Below are positions 1 through 7,500 of a stretch of 24,324 bases of DNA, in pieces. Origin of the DNA: JBDSGC01 sp046594105 (GTDB lineage: Bacteria; Acidobacteriota; Thermoanaerobaculia; Gp7-AA8); contig JBKJQB010000040.1 of the NCBI GenBank assembly GCA_046594105.1, positions 1-24,324 of the forward strand. Reading direction: 5' to 3'. Position 1 is the stretch's first letter. Every line of letters starts with the position of its first letter. The notes under the pieces were generated by a model, which was given only the letters and a program-made list of their open reading frames with translations, did no database searches and was not told where the DNA came from. A program made the position numbers and the translations under genes.

Positions 1-1335
1 CTTCTCCATGCGCCGGATTCCCTCGGCTGCATCCTCCATGGAGAGGTTTAGCGCTGGGCGGAAGCGGGCCGAGAGGTGGCCCGAGGAGAGCACCATCACG
101 TCGTTGGCCATGAAGGCCGCCAGCGCGGCGTCGCGCGTCTTGCCGTCCGGAAGATCGAACGCCGCCATCAGCCCGAGGCCGCGCACGTTGGAGACCAGTC
201 CCGGAAACTGCGTCGAGAAACGCTCCAGCTCTCCCAGGAAGTACGCGCCGACCTTCGCCGCGTTGTCGACCAGGCCCTCTTCCTCGATCACCTCGAAGTA
301 GCGCTGCGAACGCACCATGTCGGTGAGGTTTCCGCCCCAGGTCGAATTGATGCGCGAGGGGACCAGGAAGACGTTGTCGTCGATGTCGAAGATGCGGTCG
401 TTCGAGGCGAATCCGCAGACCTGCGTCTTCTTGCCGAAGCAGAAGAGGTCGGGCTCCACGTCGTAATTCTGGAAGGCCCACATCTTCCCGGTGATGCCGA
501 CTCCCGACTGCACCTCGTCGAAGATCAGCAGCATCTCGTTCTCATCGCAGAGCTGGCGTACCGCGGCCAGAAACTCGGGGCGGAAGTGGTTGTCCCCTCC
601 TTCTCCCTGGACGGGCTCCATGATGAATGCGGCGATCTCGTTCGGTCGCTCGGAGAGGAACTGCTTCGCCTGATCGAGGGCACTTTTCTCGCGGCGCGCC
701 GCGTCGGCCAGCGACTCAAGCGTCTTCGGGAAGCGCAATTTCGGATTCTCGATGCGAGGCCAGTCGAACTTCGGGAAGTACTGGATCTTGCGCGGGTCGG
801 CGGTGTTGGTCAGCGACAGTGTGTAGCCGGTGCGCCCGTGGAAAGCTTCGCGCAGATGCATGATCTGCGTTCCGATCTCGCCTTCGATTCCGCGACGGAT
901 GTTCTTGCGGACCTTCCAGTCGATGGCGGTCTTGACCGCGTTCTCGATTCCGAGGGCGCCGCCTTCGATGAAGAACATGTGCTTGTTGTGGGAAGCGGGG
1001 ACGGCCACGCGCGAGAAAGTCTCGACGAACTCGGCCATGAAAGTGGTGTAGATGTCGGAGTTGGCCGGCTTGTTGACGGCGGAGGTGGCCAGGCGGTCGC
1101 GAAATTCTGGATTGTCGAGCCGGGGATGGTTGTAGCCGATGGGACAGGAGGCGAAATTGGTAAAGAAATCGAGGATGGCCCGGCCACGCTTCGCGTCGAA
1201 GACCCAGGAGCCCTTCGACTTCGTGAGGTCCATGACGATCTCGTAGCCATCGGCCAGCATGTGGCGCGAGAGCACCTGATGGACATCGCCGGGCTGGATG
1301 ACCAGACGGCGATCGGTAATCGAAGATGCGGGCAT
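1..1335 (-). CDS. lat: L-lysine 6-transaminase (PLP, class III), 3' end cut by window edge
   Basis: Predicted to move the epsilon-amino group of L-lysine to 2-oxoglutarate, giving 2-aminoadipate 6-semialdehyde and glutamate. The visible 445 residues cover nearly the whole family length (about 440-460), so only a few C-terminal residues are missing. Family signatures include the N-terminal block VHQVLSRHMLADGYEIVMD, the SCPIGYNHP region, a substrate/cofactor loop EAFHGRTGYTLS, the PLP-pyridine Asp in IFDEVQSGVGITGKMW, and the Schiff-base lysine in FCFGKKTQV. The ATG at 1335 is supported by an AGGAGG at 1344-1349 on the minus strand. The gene is divergent from the thiolase at 1571, with a promoter candidate of its own in the gap. 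The lysine-specific assignment over ornithine or GABA transaminases rests on the N-terminal block and the GKKTQV context. No lysine pathway partner is visible. Confidence 0.88.
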   Translation of the reverse strand, partial: MPASSITDRRLVIQPGDVHQVLSRHMLADGYEIVMDLTKSKGSWVFDAKRGRAILDFFTNFASCPIGYNHPRLDNPEFRDRLATSAVNKPANSDIYTTFMAEFVETFSRVAVPASHNKHMFFIEGGALGIENAVKTAIDWKVRKNIRRGIEGEIGTQIMHLREAFHGRTGYTLSLTNTADPRKIQYFPKFDWPRIENPKLRFPKTLESLADAARREKSALDQAKQFLSERPNEIAAFIMEPVQGEGGDNHFRPEFLAAVRQLCDENEMLLIFDEVQSGVGITGKMWAFQNYDVEPDLFCFGKKTQVCGFASNDRIFDIDDNVFLVPSRINSTWGGNLTDMVRSQRYFEVIEEEGLVDNAAKVGAYFLGELERFSTQFPGLVSNVRGLGLMAAFDLPDGKTRDAALAAFMANDVMVLSSGHLSARFRPALNLSMEDAAEGIRRMEK

Positions 1336-1343
1336 GAAAAGGG

Positions 1344-1349
1344 CCTCCT
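1344..1349 (-). promoter_or_regulatory. Strong Shine-Dalgarno of lat
   Basis: The minus strand reads AGGAGG eight bases before the ATG at 1335, fixing the lat start. It contrasts with the SD-less starts of many other genes in this window. Confidence 0.75.
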
Positions 1350-1414
1350 GTGAGATTGCGCGGCGTCACCAGCGACAGGAACGGTCGAGCCGGTGATTGA
1401 TGGTCGGCCCCCTG

Positions 1415-1444
1415 AGTCTATCGTCACGCCGGAAACGTTGGCAA
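1415..1444 (-). promoter_or_regulatory. Sigma70-type promoter candidate for lat
   Basis: On the minus strand TTGCCA (1444-1439, five of six to TTGACA) is followed after 18 bases by TAGACT (1420-1415). Transcription would begin near 1408, giving a leader of about 73 bases before lat. Hexamers and spacing are seen; activity is inferred. Confidence 0.5.
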
Positions 1445-1501
1445 CCCAGAGGCGGGAGGCGACGGCACGCAATGCGCGGCGCGTTTTCTCCGTTCCGGGC
1501 A

Positions 1502-1531
1502 GTGACGCGCCGCAGAAACCAATGGTAAAAC
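1502..1531 (+). promoter_or_regulatory. Weak promoter candidate for the thiolase
   Basis: GTGACG (1502-1507), 18 bases, then TAAAAC (1526-1531). Each hexamer matches the sigma70 consensus at four positions. A start near 1538 would leave a leader of about 33 bases carrying the SD aaaggag just before the ATG at 1571. Confidence 0.3.
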
Positions 1532-1570
1532 TGCCCGCGCTGCAAGGCCGCACACCCCAAAGGAGCTTCC

Positions 1571-2746
1571 ATGAAAGACATCGTCATCCTCGGCGGCGCC
1601 CGCACGCCGATCGGCTCGTTCCTCGGCTCGCTCTCCTCGCTCTCCGCACCGAAACTCGGATCGATCGCCATCCGCTGCGCCCTGTCGAACTCAGGGGTTG
1701 AGGCAGGCGTGATCGAACAGGTGATCATGGGAAACGTCCTGCAGGCAGCGGTGGGTCAGGCCCCCGCGCGACAGGCTGGCATCGGCGCCGGGATCCCGGT
1801 CAGCGCCGGTGCGGTCACCGTGAACAAGGTCTGCGGTTCCGGTCTCAAGGCGCTCATGTTCGCTGCCAACGACATCCGTTGCGACGAATACGACATCGCG
1901 GTAGCCGGCGGCATGGAGTCGATGTCCAACGCGCCGTACGCGCTGACGCAGGCGCGCACCGGCTATCGCATGGGCAACGGAAAGATGATCGACGTCATGA
2001 TTCACGATGGCCTGTGGGACCCGTATGGCGACAAGCACATGGGCATGTGCGCCGAGGCCTGCGTGACGAAGTACGAGCTGACGCGCGAACAGCAGGATGA
2101 CTATTCGCGCGAGTCGTACCGCCGCGCGCAGGAAGCAGTGAAGGGCGGCAAATTCAAGAAAGAGATCGCCATCGTGGAGATCGAAGGGAAGAAGGGAAAG
2201 ACCGTTGTTGCCGACGACGAGGAGCCGTTCGCCGCGCCGCTGGACAAGATGGGAACGCTCAAACCGGCGTTCATGAAAGAGGGCTCGGTCACCGCGGCCA
2301 ATTCGTCAAAGCTGAATGACGGCGCCGCCGCCCTGGTGGTGACGTCGGCGGACTGGGCGGCGAAGAAGAATCTCAAGCCGATGGCGCGCATCGTGGCGCA
2401 GGCCACCGCCGCGCACGAGCCGGAGTGGTTCACCACCGCGCCGTCGAAAGCAGTCGATCTCGCGCTGCGTCGCGCGAAGCTGAGCGTCGATGACATCGAC
2501 CTGTTCGAGGTCAATGAAGCCTTCGCGGCCGTGGCCATGGTGGCCATGAAAGACGCTCACATCCCCCACGAGAAGATGAACGTCCACGGCGGCGCGGTGG
2601 CCCTCGGACATCCCATCGGAGCAAGCGGCGCACGCATCCTGGTCACCCTGCTGCACACCATGGCCGATCGCAATCTGAAGCGCGGCATGGTGGCCATCTG
2701 CATCGGCGGCGGCGAGGCGGCAGCCATGATCGTGGAGCGGATGTAA
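1571..2746 (+). CDS. Acetyl-CoA C-acetyltransferase (biosynthetic-type thiolase)
   Basis: Predicted to condense two acetyl-CoA to acetoacetyl-CoA or to run the reverse thiolysis; cytosolic homotetramer by family. At 391 residues it has the usual length. Catalytic residues fall where expected: nucleophile Cys88 in VNKVCGSGLKAL, His347 in HGGAVALGHPIGASG and Cys377 in CIGGGEA, matching the well-known C89/H348/C378 of bacterial biosynthetic thiolases within one residue. NEAFAAVAM is the other conserved block. The ATG at 1571 has an aaaggag SD at 1558-1564. Its neighbour is the divergent lysine transaminase; a role in short-chain acyl-CoA or amino acid catabolism is possible but not shown. The active site does not separate acetyl-CoA-specific from broader 3-ketoacyl-CoA thiolases. 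Confidence 0.93.
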   Translation: MKDIVILGGARTPIGSFLGSLSSLSAPKLGSIAIRCALSNSGVEAGVIEQVIMGNVLQAAVGQAPARQAGIGAGIPVSAGAVTVNKVCGSGLKALMFAANDIRCDEYDIAVAGGMESMSNAPYALTQARTGYRMGNGKMIDVMIHDGLWDPYGDKHMGMCAEACVTKYELTREQQDDYSRESYRRAQEAVKGGKFKKEIAIVEIEGKKGKTVVADDEEPFAAPLDKMGTLKPAFMKEGSVTAANSSKLNDGAAALVVTSADWAAKKNLKPMARIVAQATAAHEPEWFTTAPSKAVDLALRRAKLSVDDIDLFEVNEAFAAVAMVAMKDAHIPHEKMNVHGGAVALGHPIGASGARILVTLLHTMADRNLKRGMVAICIGGGEAAAMIVERM

Positions 2747-2770
2747 CTTCGTAGCGCTTATCTCCGCGTT

Positions 2771-2944
2771 CCGCCTTTCGTAGCGCCGGCATCCTGCCGG
2801 CGGGAGTCGCCGAAGTCACTCAGTGTTTGTCCTTTACCCGCCGCAGCGGCGGATGGGGGGGACACTTCGACTGGATCTCGCCAGGTAGCGCCGGCTGGAA
2901 GCCGTCGCCACGGCCGGCAAGGATGCCGGCGCTACGAAAGGCGG
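2771..2944. repeat. Nested palindromic repeat element (GTAGCGCCGGC family)
   Basis: This is the main content of the gap after the thiolase (2747-3085). The left arm 2771-2801 and right arm 2913-2944 are reverse complements over about 31 bases, differing by one inserted A. The core GTAGCGCCGGC occurs at 2780 (+), 2885 (+) and 2925-2935 (-), and again at 19563. A smaller perfect hairpin CCGCCGC-A-GCGGCGG lies inside at about 2837-2851. No ORF with coding features is present. The structure resembles REP/BIME or MITE-like elements; there is no U-tract to make it a classical terminator. Confidence 0.75.
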
Positions 2945-3050
2945 CCAGCTTCAGATGACGCGCTCGTGTGTCATCTGCAATCAAAGACGTGCGCATCCCG
3001 GCAGGACGCGGTTCCGATGGTGACGCTCCTCACACGGATGTGCCCGGTCG

Positions 3051-3059
3051 TGCTATACC
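3051..3059 (+). promoter_or_regulatory. Extended -10 candidate for the PilZ gene
   Basis: TGCTATACC reads as an extended -10 (TGn followed by TATACC). Transcription from about 3066 would exclude the earlier in-frame starts at 2966, 3017 and 3038 and favours the ATG at 3086. No good -35 was seen. Confidence 0.35.
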
Positions 3060-3085
3060 GTCACGCACAGTCCCCACAATTGGTT

Positions 3086-4081
3086 ATGCACGAAGCCGCC
3101 GCGCGGAGTCTCCGTACCGCTGAACGTTTCCTTCTGGCGCCGCCCCTTGCCGGGCATTTTGGTGCTTCTGCAATCTCCGTGTGCGACATCTCGGCGAAGG
3201 GCGCCCGGTTCGCTCACAGCCAGCCGCTGGAGATGGGGAAAAAGTCGGTGTTGCGATTGAAGATGGAGGGACGCCTGTCGCCCGTCGACCTCGAGGCGGT
3301 GGTGATGTGGACACAACTCGACGCCGACCGCTCCGATCGCTTCGTTTCCGGAGTGCGGACCTACGGGTCTCCCGCAGTGGTCAAAGGGCTGATTGACCAG
3401 CTTCGCAATACCGACCAAGCTTCCCGCATCGAAGAACTGCGAGGGAGCGATCGGTTCGACGTCGTGCCCCCGCTCACGGCCAGATGGAATGACGACCAGG
3501 TGCTGCTGCACAACCTGTCGGCGCGCGGTGGCCGGATTGAGACGAGCGCAGAACTCCACCGGCATTCGAAGGGGATCCTGCACTTCGATGTTCCGGGAAG
3601 CACTGCGGTGGTCTCGGTGGAGGCCGAGGTTGCGTGGTCGGCCCTCAAGGCGATGGATCCGTCCTCCTGGAGCAGCGGGGTCAGCGTGCAGGAGAAGCCG
3701 GAGATGTTGCGCCTGGCCATCGGGCATCTCTGTGAGGATGGCCGCGCTCTTCTGGACACCCACTCTCTCATTCTCAAGCTGAAGATCATCCGCGCTCGCG
3801 CCCGGAACCTGGCCCCCTCGTTCGGACCGATCGAGGACTCCGGGGTCCCCACCGAGCAGTACATCCTCATCCACTCCGTCCGTGAGGAGCTCAAGCTCAA
3901 TCCAGACGAGGCCATCCACTGGTATCGCCGGGCTCGACTGAGCATCAATGATGCGCAGACCCGCGCCGTCGCCCCCACCATCGTCAATCATCCGGATGCC
4001 CTGGCGGTGTGGGAGTACCTCGACCGCTCGATCGATCCTTCGCTGATCGGGCGCGCCCTGGCATTGCCGCGCACCCACTAG
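3086..4081 (+). CDS. Tandem PilZ-domain protein (probable c-di-GMP receptor)
   Basis: 331 residues from the chosen start. Two PilZ domains are visible, each with both parts of the c-di-GMP signature: RTAER (10-14) with DISAKG (34-39), then RGSDR (119-123) with NLSARG (143-148). By family knowledge, the RxxxR and [DN]xSxxG motifs bind the dinucleotide. Residues about 205-331 form a predicted helical C-terminal region that I do not recognise. No signal peptide or membrane segment is seen, so it should be cytosolic. The open frame continues upstream to 2966, but that part lacks domain sequence and lies partly before a likely promoter, so 3086 is preferred; there is no clear SD. It is flanked by repeats on both sides and is probably monocistronic. 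The output process (motility, secretion or transcription) cannot be told from context. Confidence 0.8.
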   Translation: MHEAAARSLRTAERFLLAPPLAGHFGASAISVCDISAKGARFAHSQPLEMGKKSVLRLKMEGRLSPVDLEAVVMWTQLDADRSDRFVSGVRTYGSPAVVKGLIDQLRNTDQASRIEELRGSDRFDVVPPLTARWNDDQVLLHNLSARGGRIETSAELHRHSKGILHFDVPGSTAVVSVEAEVAWSALKAMDPSSWSSGVSVQEKPEMLRLAIGHLCEDGRALLDTHSLILKLKIIRARARNLAPSFGPIEDSGVPTEQYILIHSVREELKLNPDEAIHWYRRARLSINDAQTRAVAPTIVNHPDALAVWEYLDRSIDPSLIGRALALPRTH

Positions 4082-4180
4082 ATCCCGGTTCGTCTGTCAT
4101 TGCCGACTGGAAGGCACCGGCCTGGACGACCGCGATCTCGGGATCCAGGTTTCTTCCCATCAATCGTTGCGCCCCGCGTA

Positions 4181-4290
4181 GTCATCCTGAGCGTCGTTGG
4201 TGGCGGGCGGGAAGCGAGGGATCTGCAACAAGAGGATGTTGCTGAGACCAGTCGCGATGATGCAGATCCTTCGCCGTCTGCGCGGCTCAG
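4181..4290. repeat. GTCATCCTGAGC repeat, copy 1
   Basis: First of two related units filling the gap between the PilZ gene and queG (4082-4421). It starts with GTCATCCTGAGC, contains GGATCTGCA and TGCAGATCC in opposite orientations as an inner stem, and ends in GCGGCTCAG. The right terminal arm is incomplete compared with copy 2. It is non-coding, and a MITE/REP-like origin is inferred. Confidence 0.65.
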
Positions 4291-4314
4291 AGGCTGTGAA
4301 GCGATCCTCAAACC

Positions 4315-4431
4315 GTCATCCTGAGCGGCTTGGGTGGCGGGCGGGAAGCGAAGGATCTGCAATCACGAGGATGTTTCTGGGAGCAGTTGTGACGATGCAG
4401 ATCCTTCGCCGTCTGCGCGGCTCAGGATGAC
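4315..4431. repeat. GTCATCCTGAGC repeat, copy 2 (overlaps the queG stop)
   Basis: The more complete unit. Outer arms GTCATCCTGAGC and GCTCAGGATGAC are perfect reverse complements, and inner arms GCGAAGGATCTGCA and TGCAGATCCTTCGC are also perfect complements, enclosing about 40 bases. The stretch GGTGGCGGGCGGGAAGCGA and the right half are shared with copy 1. The TGA stop of queG at 4422-4424 lies in the right outer arm. Confidence 0.72.
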
Positions 4432-5417
4432 CAGCGCGCCGCTCCATCCGAGGATGACGGGTGTTCACTTCCTGTTTGATCTGCCCCATTTGTGATCACC
4501 GCAACGACGTTCCGTTGCATCCCCCCAAGCTTCGCTCTCTTGACTGCGCTCCTGGCGAACAGCGCGGAAAACTCCGGCTGTTCGAAGCGGAGCAGATCGG
4601 TGATCGGCGTCGCCGCGTAGGCAGGGCGCGGGGCGAAGGCGGGATGCGACTCGGCGTTTGCATGGTTCCAGGGGCACACTTCCTGGCAGATGTCGCAGCC
4701 GAAGATGTTGCTGCCAAGTTGCGAGGCCACCGGTTCCTCCAGCGCGCCGCGGTGCTCGATGGTCGCGTAGCTGATGCAGCGATGGGAGGCGATGGTGCGA
4801 TCGGGAAGGATGGCATCGGTCGGGCAGGCCTCGATGCAGCGCGTGCAGGTCCCGCATCGATCGGCGACGCGGTCGCTGGCGATGTCGTTGGCCAGTGAAG
4901 TCAGCAGCGTGCCGATGAACGTGTAGGAGCCGAGCCGCTCGTTGATCAGCATGCCGTTTTTGGCGATCCACCCGACACCTGCCTGAGCCGCCATGGCGCG
5001 ATCGGAAAGCGGTCCGGTGTCGACGTAACGCCAGGTCTTTGCCTCGGGCGAAAGCAGCGCGATCGCTTCCTCGAAGCGCCGCAGGATGCCATCGAGCACC
5101 TGGTGGTAGTCCTCGCCCAGCGCGTAGCGGGCGATCCCTGAGGCGAGCGAGCCGGCCGGGGCATCGGATCGGGTTGCGGAGTAGGGCACCAGGATGGCGA
5201 TCACCGACCGCGCCCACGGAAACCTCACCGCTGGAGAGACCCGCACGCCGCGATGGCGCTCGAGGTATCCCATCGTCGCGTGGTCGCCGCGATCGATCCA
5301 CGACTCGAACAACGACGCATGCGCATCCTGCAGATCGCTGGCGCCGATTGCCACGACACCTTCGGTGCGCGCGACGTCGGTGAGTTGAGGCCACACCGCG
5401 GAGAGAGCTTCGATCAC
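4422..5417 (-). CDS. queG: Epoxyqueuosine reductase
   Basis: Last step of queuosine synthesis: cobalamin-dependent reduction of epoxyqueuosine in tRNA, using two [4Fe-4S] clusters. The 331 residues show the conserved VDTGPLSDRAMAAQAGVGWIAKNG region carrying the general-acid Asp, the first cluster motif CGTCTRCIEACPT, the SHRCISY motif, and the second cluster motif CDICQEVCPWN. The start is GTG at 5417, overlapping the TGA of the upstream metallophosphoesterase by four bases (GTGA), so translation is probably coupled. The C-terminus stops soon after MQRNVVAVITN and lacks the HEAT-like tail of long QueG proteins; the final residues SSSDGAARWSS run into a dispersed repeat that provides the stop. 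Both clusters and the catalytic region are intact, so activity is likely retained. No other queuosine gene is visible. Confidence 0.9.
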   Translation of the reverse strand: MIEALSAVWPQLTDVARTEGVVAIGASDLQDAHASLFESWIDRGDHATMGYLERHRGVRVSPAVRFPWARSVIAILVPYSATRSDAPAGSLASGIARYALGEDYHQVLDGILRRFEEAIALLSPEAKTWRYVDTGPLSDRAMAAQAGVGWIAKNGMLINERLGSYTFIGTLLTSLANDIASDRVADRCGTCTRCIEACPTDAILPDRTIASHRCISYATIEHRGALEEPVASQLGSNIFGCDICQEVCPWNHANAESHPAFAPRPAYAATPITDLLRFEQPEFSALFARSAVKRAKLGGMQRNVVAVITNGADQTGSEHPSSSDGAARWSS

Positions 5418-6634
5418 GCGGAGCGGCCCCCGCGCTTGAGCACGAACGTGGCGACCTCGGGGCGGCAGAGAATGCGCAACGGCGGCACGGAGCCGATCCC
5501 CCGACTCACGTACATCATCAGCGCGCCGGCGCGATGGAAGCCCGCTGCATAGGTTCCCTCATGCCGCGACGGGACGACCACCGGCCCGAAGAAAGGGAAA
5601 CGGATCTGGCCGCCGTGCGTGTGACCGCAGAGGAGCAGATCGATCCGTCGTCCCGGCAGCAGGTCGACGATGTCGGGATGATGGCTGATGGCCAGACAGG
5701 GACTCTCGGGGTCGATGCCGGCAAAGGCGGCCGTGGGGTCGGGCGTGCCGCGGTAGATCTCGTCGATTCCCACCAGCGGCAGCCGATCCCCGCCGCGTGC
5801 GAGCACCGTGGAGCGATTGGTCAGGAATCGCACTCCCGCTGCTCCCAGCGTGTCTTCGATCTCCTTGGCACCGGCCCAGTAGTCGTGGTTTCCGAGGATG
5901 GCGAACATTCCATCGCGTGGGGTCAGGCCTTCGATCAGGCGGTCGGGAAGGAGCGGAATGTGGCGACCCCAGGTGACGAAGTCGCCGCCGAACAGGACCA
6001 GATCGGGATCGAAACCCTGGGCCCGCGCTACCACCTCGCGATAGAAGTCGCGTCGCATGAACGAGGCGACGTGCGTGTCGGTGAGGAAGGCGATGCGGTA
6101 CCCGTCGAAACGTGGCGGCAGGTCATCGATGATGAGCTCGTGATGTGTTACTTCGATGTCATACACATCGTTGTGCGCGCCGAGCCGCCTTACGAACGCG
6201 AAGGGCACGTGCTCCTTGCGCAGCTTGACCACGTCGGAAGGAAGCGTGCGGATGCCGGCCAGCGGCGCGTCGGGGAGGTAGTTCAAACGGATGCGCTCCA
6301 GGATCCAGTAGCTGCCCACCGCGGCGGCCACGATCAGCCAGATGCTCCCGACCTTCGCCAGGGCCAGACTCCAGGCGATCTCTCCGATGCGGTCGGGGGT
6401 GAAGCGCTCCACCAGGTGGGTCGACATCAGCCGCTCGATCCAGAGGTTCACCGGCCATAGAAGCGCGGTGAGCACGATGAGAATCGGAGGAACGACGAAC
6501 AACAGCCAGTGCCAGGGGTTCTTTTCCTCGCGGTGATCGCCGAAGACGACGCGGTTCATGATGAACAGGAAGATGCGTGCGTCGCCGAGGAGGGCGAGCA
6601 GCACGAAAGCGAAGAAGATGATGCGAACGAGCAT
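5414..6634 (-). CDS. Membrane-anchored calcineurin-like metallophosphoesterase
   Basis: 406 residues. The N-terminal 130 or so residues hold about three hydrophobic segments (MLVRIIFFAFVLLALLG, WLLFVVPPILIVLTALLW, GSIWLIVAAAVGSYWIL). The rest is a dimetal phosphoesterase with the ordered motifs DTH (FLTDTHVASF), GGD (LVLFGGDFVTW), GNHD (AILGNHDYW), a histidine in SHHPD, and GHTHGGQ. This is the YkuE/YaeI-like arrangement of membrane-associated phosphoesterases, some of which cleave lipid pyrophosphates such as UDP-diacylglucosamine; the substrate here is unknown. The ATG at 6634 is preferred because it opens directly on the first hydrophobic segment. The frame continues upstream to 6859, but only across the PHP gene. 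It lies 37 bases after the PHP stop and overlaps queG by four bases, suggesting an operon. Confidence 0.85.
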   Translation of the reverse strand: MLVRIIFFAFVLLALLGDARIFLFIMNRVVFGDHREEKNPWHWLLFVVPPILIVLTALLWPVNLWIERLMSTHLVERFTPDRIGEIAWSLALAKVGSIWLIVAAAVGSYWILERIRLNYLPDAPLAGIRTLPSDVVKLRKEHVPFAFVRRLGAHNDVYDIEVTHHELIIDDLPPRFDGYRIAFLTDTHVASFMRRDFYREVVARAQGFDPDLVLFGGDFVTWGRHIPLLPDRLIEGLTPRDGMFAILGNHDYWAGAKEIEDTLGAAGVRFLTNRSTVLARGGDRLPLVGIDEIYRGTPDPTAAFAGIDPESPCLAISHHPDIVDLLPGRRIDLLLCGHTHGGQIRFPFFGPVVVPSRHEGTYAAGFHRAGALMMYVSRGIGSVPPLRILCRPEVATFVLKRGGRSA

Positions 6635-6671
6635 GGTGGCGGCTGACGGTCCCGAACGGTGAGCGGCGAGG

Positions 6672-7487
6672 CTACATCCGTTCCAGAATCGGCGCGAGCA
6701 GACTCTCCGGTACCTTGATGGTTCCCAGAGTCTCCCGCGTTTTGACCGTGCCGTGGTCGTCGGAGCCGCCGGTGACCATCTTTCCCCGGAACCGGGCGAT
6801 GTTCGCGTACTGCCGGCACCATCCTTCGCTGACTTCGGGATGGAAGACCTCGATGCCATCGAGGCCGGCGTCGAGGAGCAGTGGCACCACGCGCTCGTGT
6901 CCTGGATACAGCGTCGGATGGGCGATTGAGGTCAGTCCGCCGGCAGCGTGGATCAGCGCCAGCGCCTCTTCGATTTTGAACCGTTCCTTCTCCACGTAGG
7001 CAGGCTTGCCTGGCCCCAGCATGGTTTTGAATGCAGCGGACACGGAGGGCGTGAATCCCCCTTCGACCAGGGCGCGGGCAATGTGTGGGCGGCCCATGGC
7101 TCCGCCGGCGGCGAGTTGATCGACGCGTTCCTGAGTGATGGCGTATCCGAGAGATCGCAGGCGCTCGACCATGCGATGCCCGCGCTGGAGGCGGCTTTCC
7201 CGGAAGTGTTGCAGGCGTGCGGCGATGGCCTCGTCGTGCGCGTCGAAGGCATAGGCTAGGACGTGGATGTCGATCCCTTCGAATCCGCAGGAGAGTTCGG
7301 CCGCGGGAATGAGCAGGACGCCCTGTTCGTCCGCGTAGCGCTTGATCTCGAAAAAGGCCGCCAGGTTGTCGTGATCGCTGATGGCCACGATCTCGATTCC
7401 TGCCGCGCGGGCCACGTCGATCACCTCTTTCGACGAGCGCGTGCCATCGGAGTGCGTGGTGTGCGTGTGAAGATCGGCGTAGCGCAT
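6672..7487 (-). CDS. PHP-domain phosphoesterase (YciV/TrpH-like)
   Basis: 271 residues with the four PHP motifs: DLHTHTTHSDGT near the N-terminus, AISDHDNLAAF, the IAHPTLYPG block, and GGSDDHG near the C-terminus, which together supply the metal-binding His and Asp ligands. An inserted helical region (about residues 95-185, with HMVERLRSLGY and GRPHIARAL) matches the YciV/TrpH group, known to include 3',5'-nucleotide phosphatases and the 5'-3' exoribonuclease RNase AM. The exact substrate is inferred only. It starts 13 bases after the ileS stop with no strong SD and is followed by the metallophosphoesterase, so it is probably translated from the ileS transcript. Confidence 0.86.
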   Translation of the reverse strand: MRYADLHTHTTHSDGTRSSKEVIDVARAAGIEIVAISDHDNLAAFFEIKRYADEQGVLLIPAAELSCGFEGIDIHVLAYAFDAHDEAIAARLQHFRESRLQRGHRMVERLRSLGYAITQERVDQLAAGGAMGRPHIARALVEGGFTPSVSAAFKTMLGPGKPAYVEKERFKIEEALALIHAAGGLTSIAHPTLYPGHERVVPLLLDAGLDGIEVFHPEVSEGWCRQYANIARFRGKMVTGGSDDHGTVKTRETLGTIKVPESLLAPILERM

Positions 7488-7500
7488 GCAAGCGTATCCG

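Noticed and set aside
76..1353. 425-residue plus-strand open frame across the transaminase region
   Set aside because: The minus strand here encodes a full set of L-lysine 6-transaminase motifs with an SD; the plus frame shows none.
2966..3085. N-terminal extension of the PilZ protein from the upstream ATG at 2966
   Set aside because: The added 40 residues have no PilZ sequence, there is no SD, and an extended -10 at 3051-3059 would place the transcript start inside it.
4181..4431. CRISPR array or tRNA in the repeated region
   Set aside because: Only two long units with internal inverted arms and no short regular spacers; no cloverleaf seen.
6635..6859. Longer start for the metallophosphoesterase at 6859
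   Set aside because: The extra 75 residues overlap the PHP gene, are rich in Ser/Arg and precede the natural membrane-segment start.
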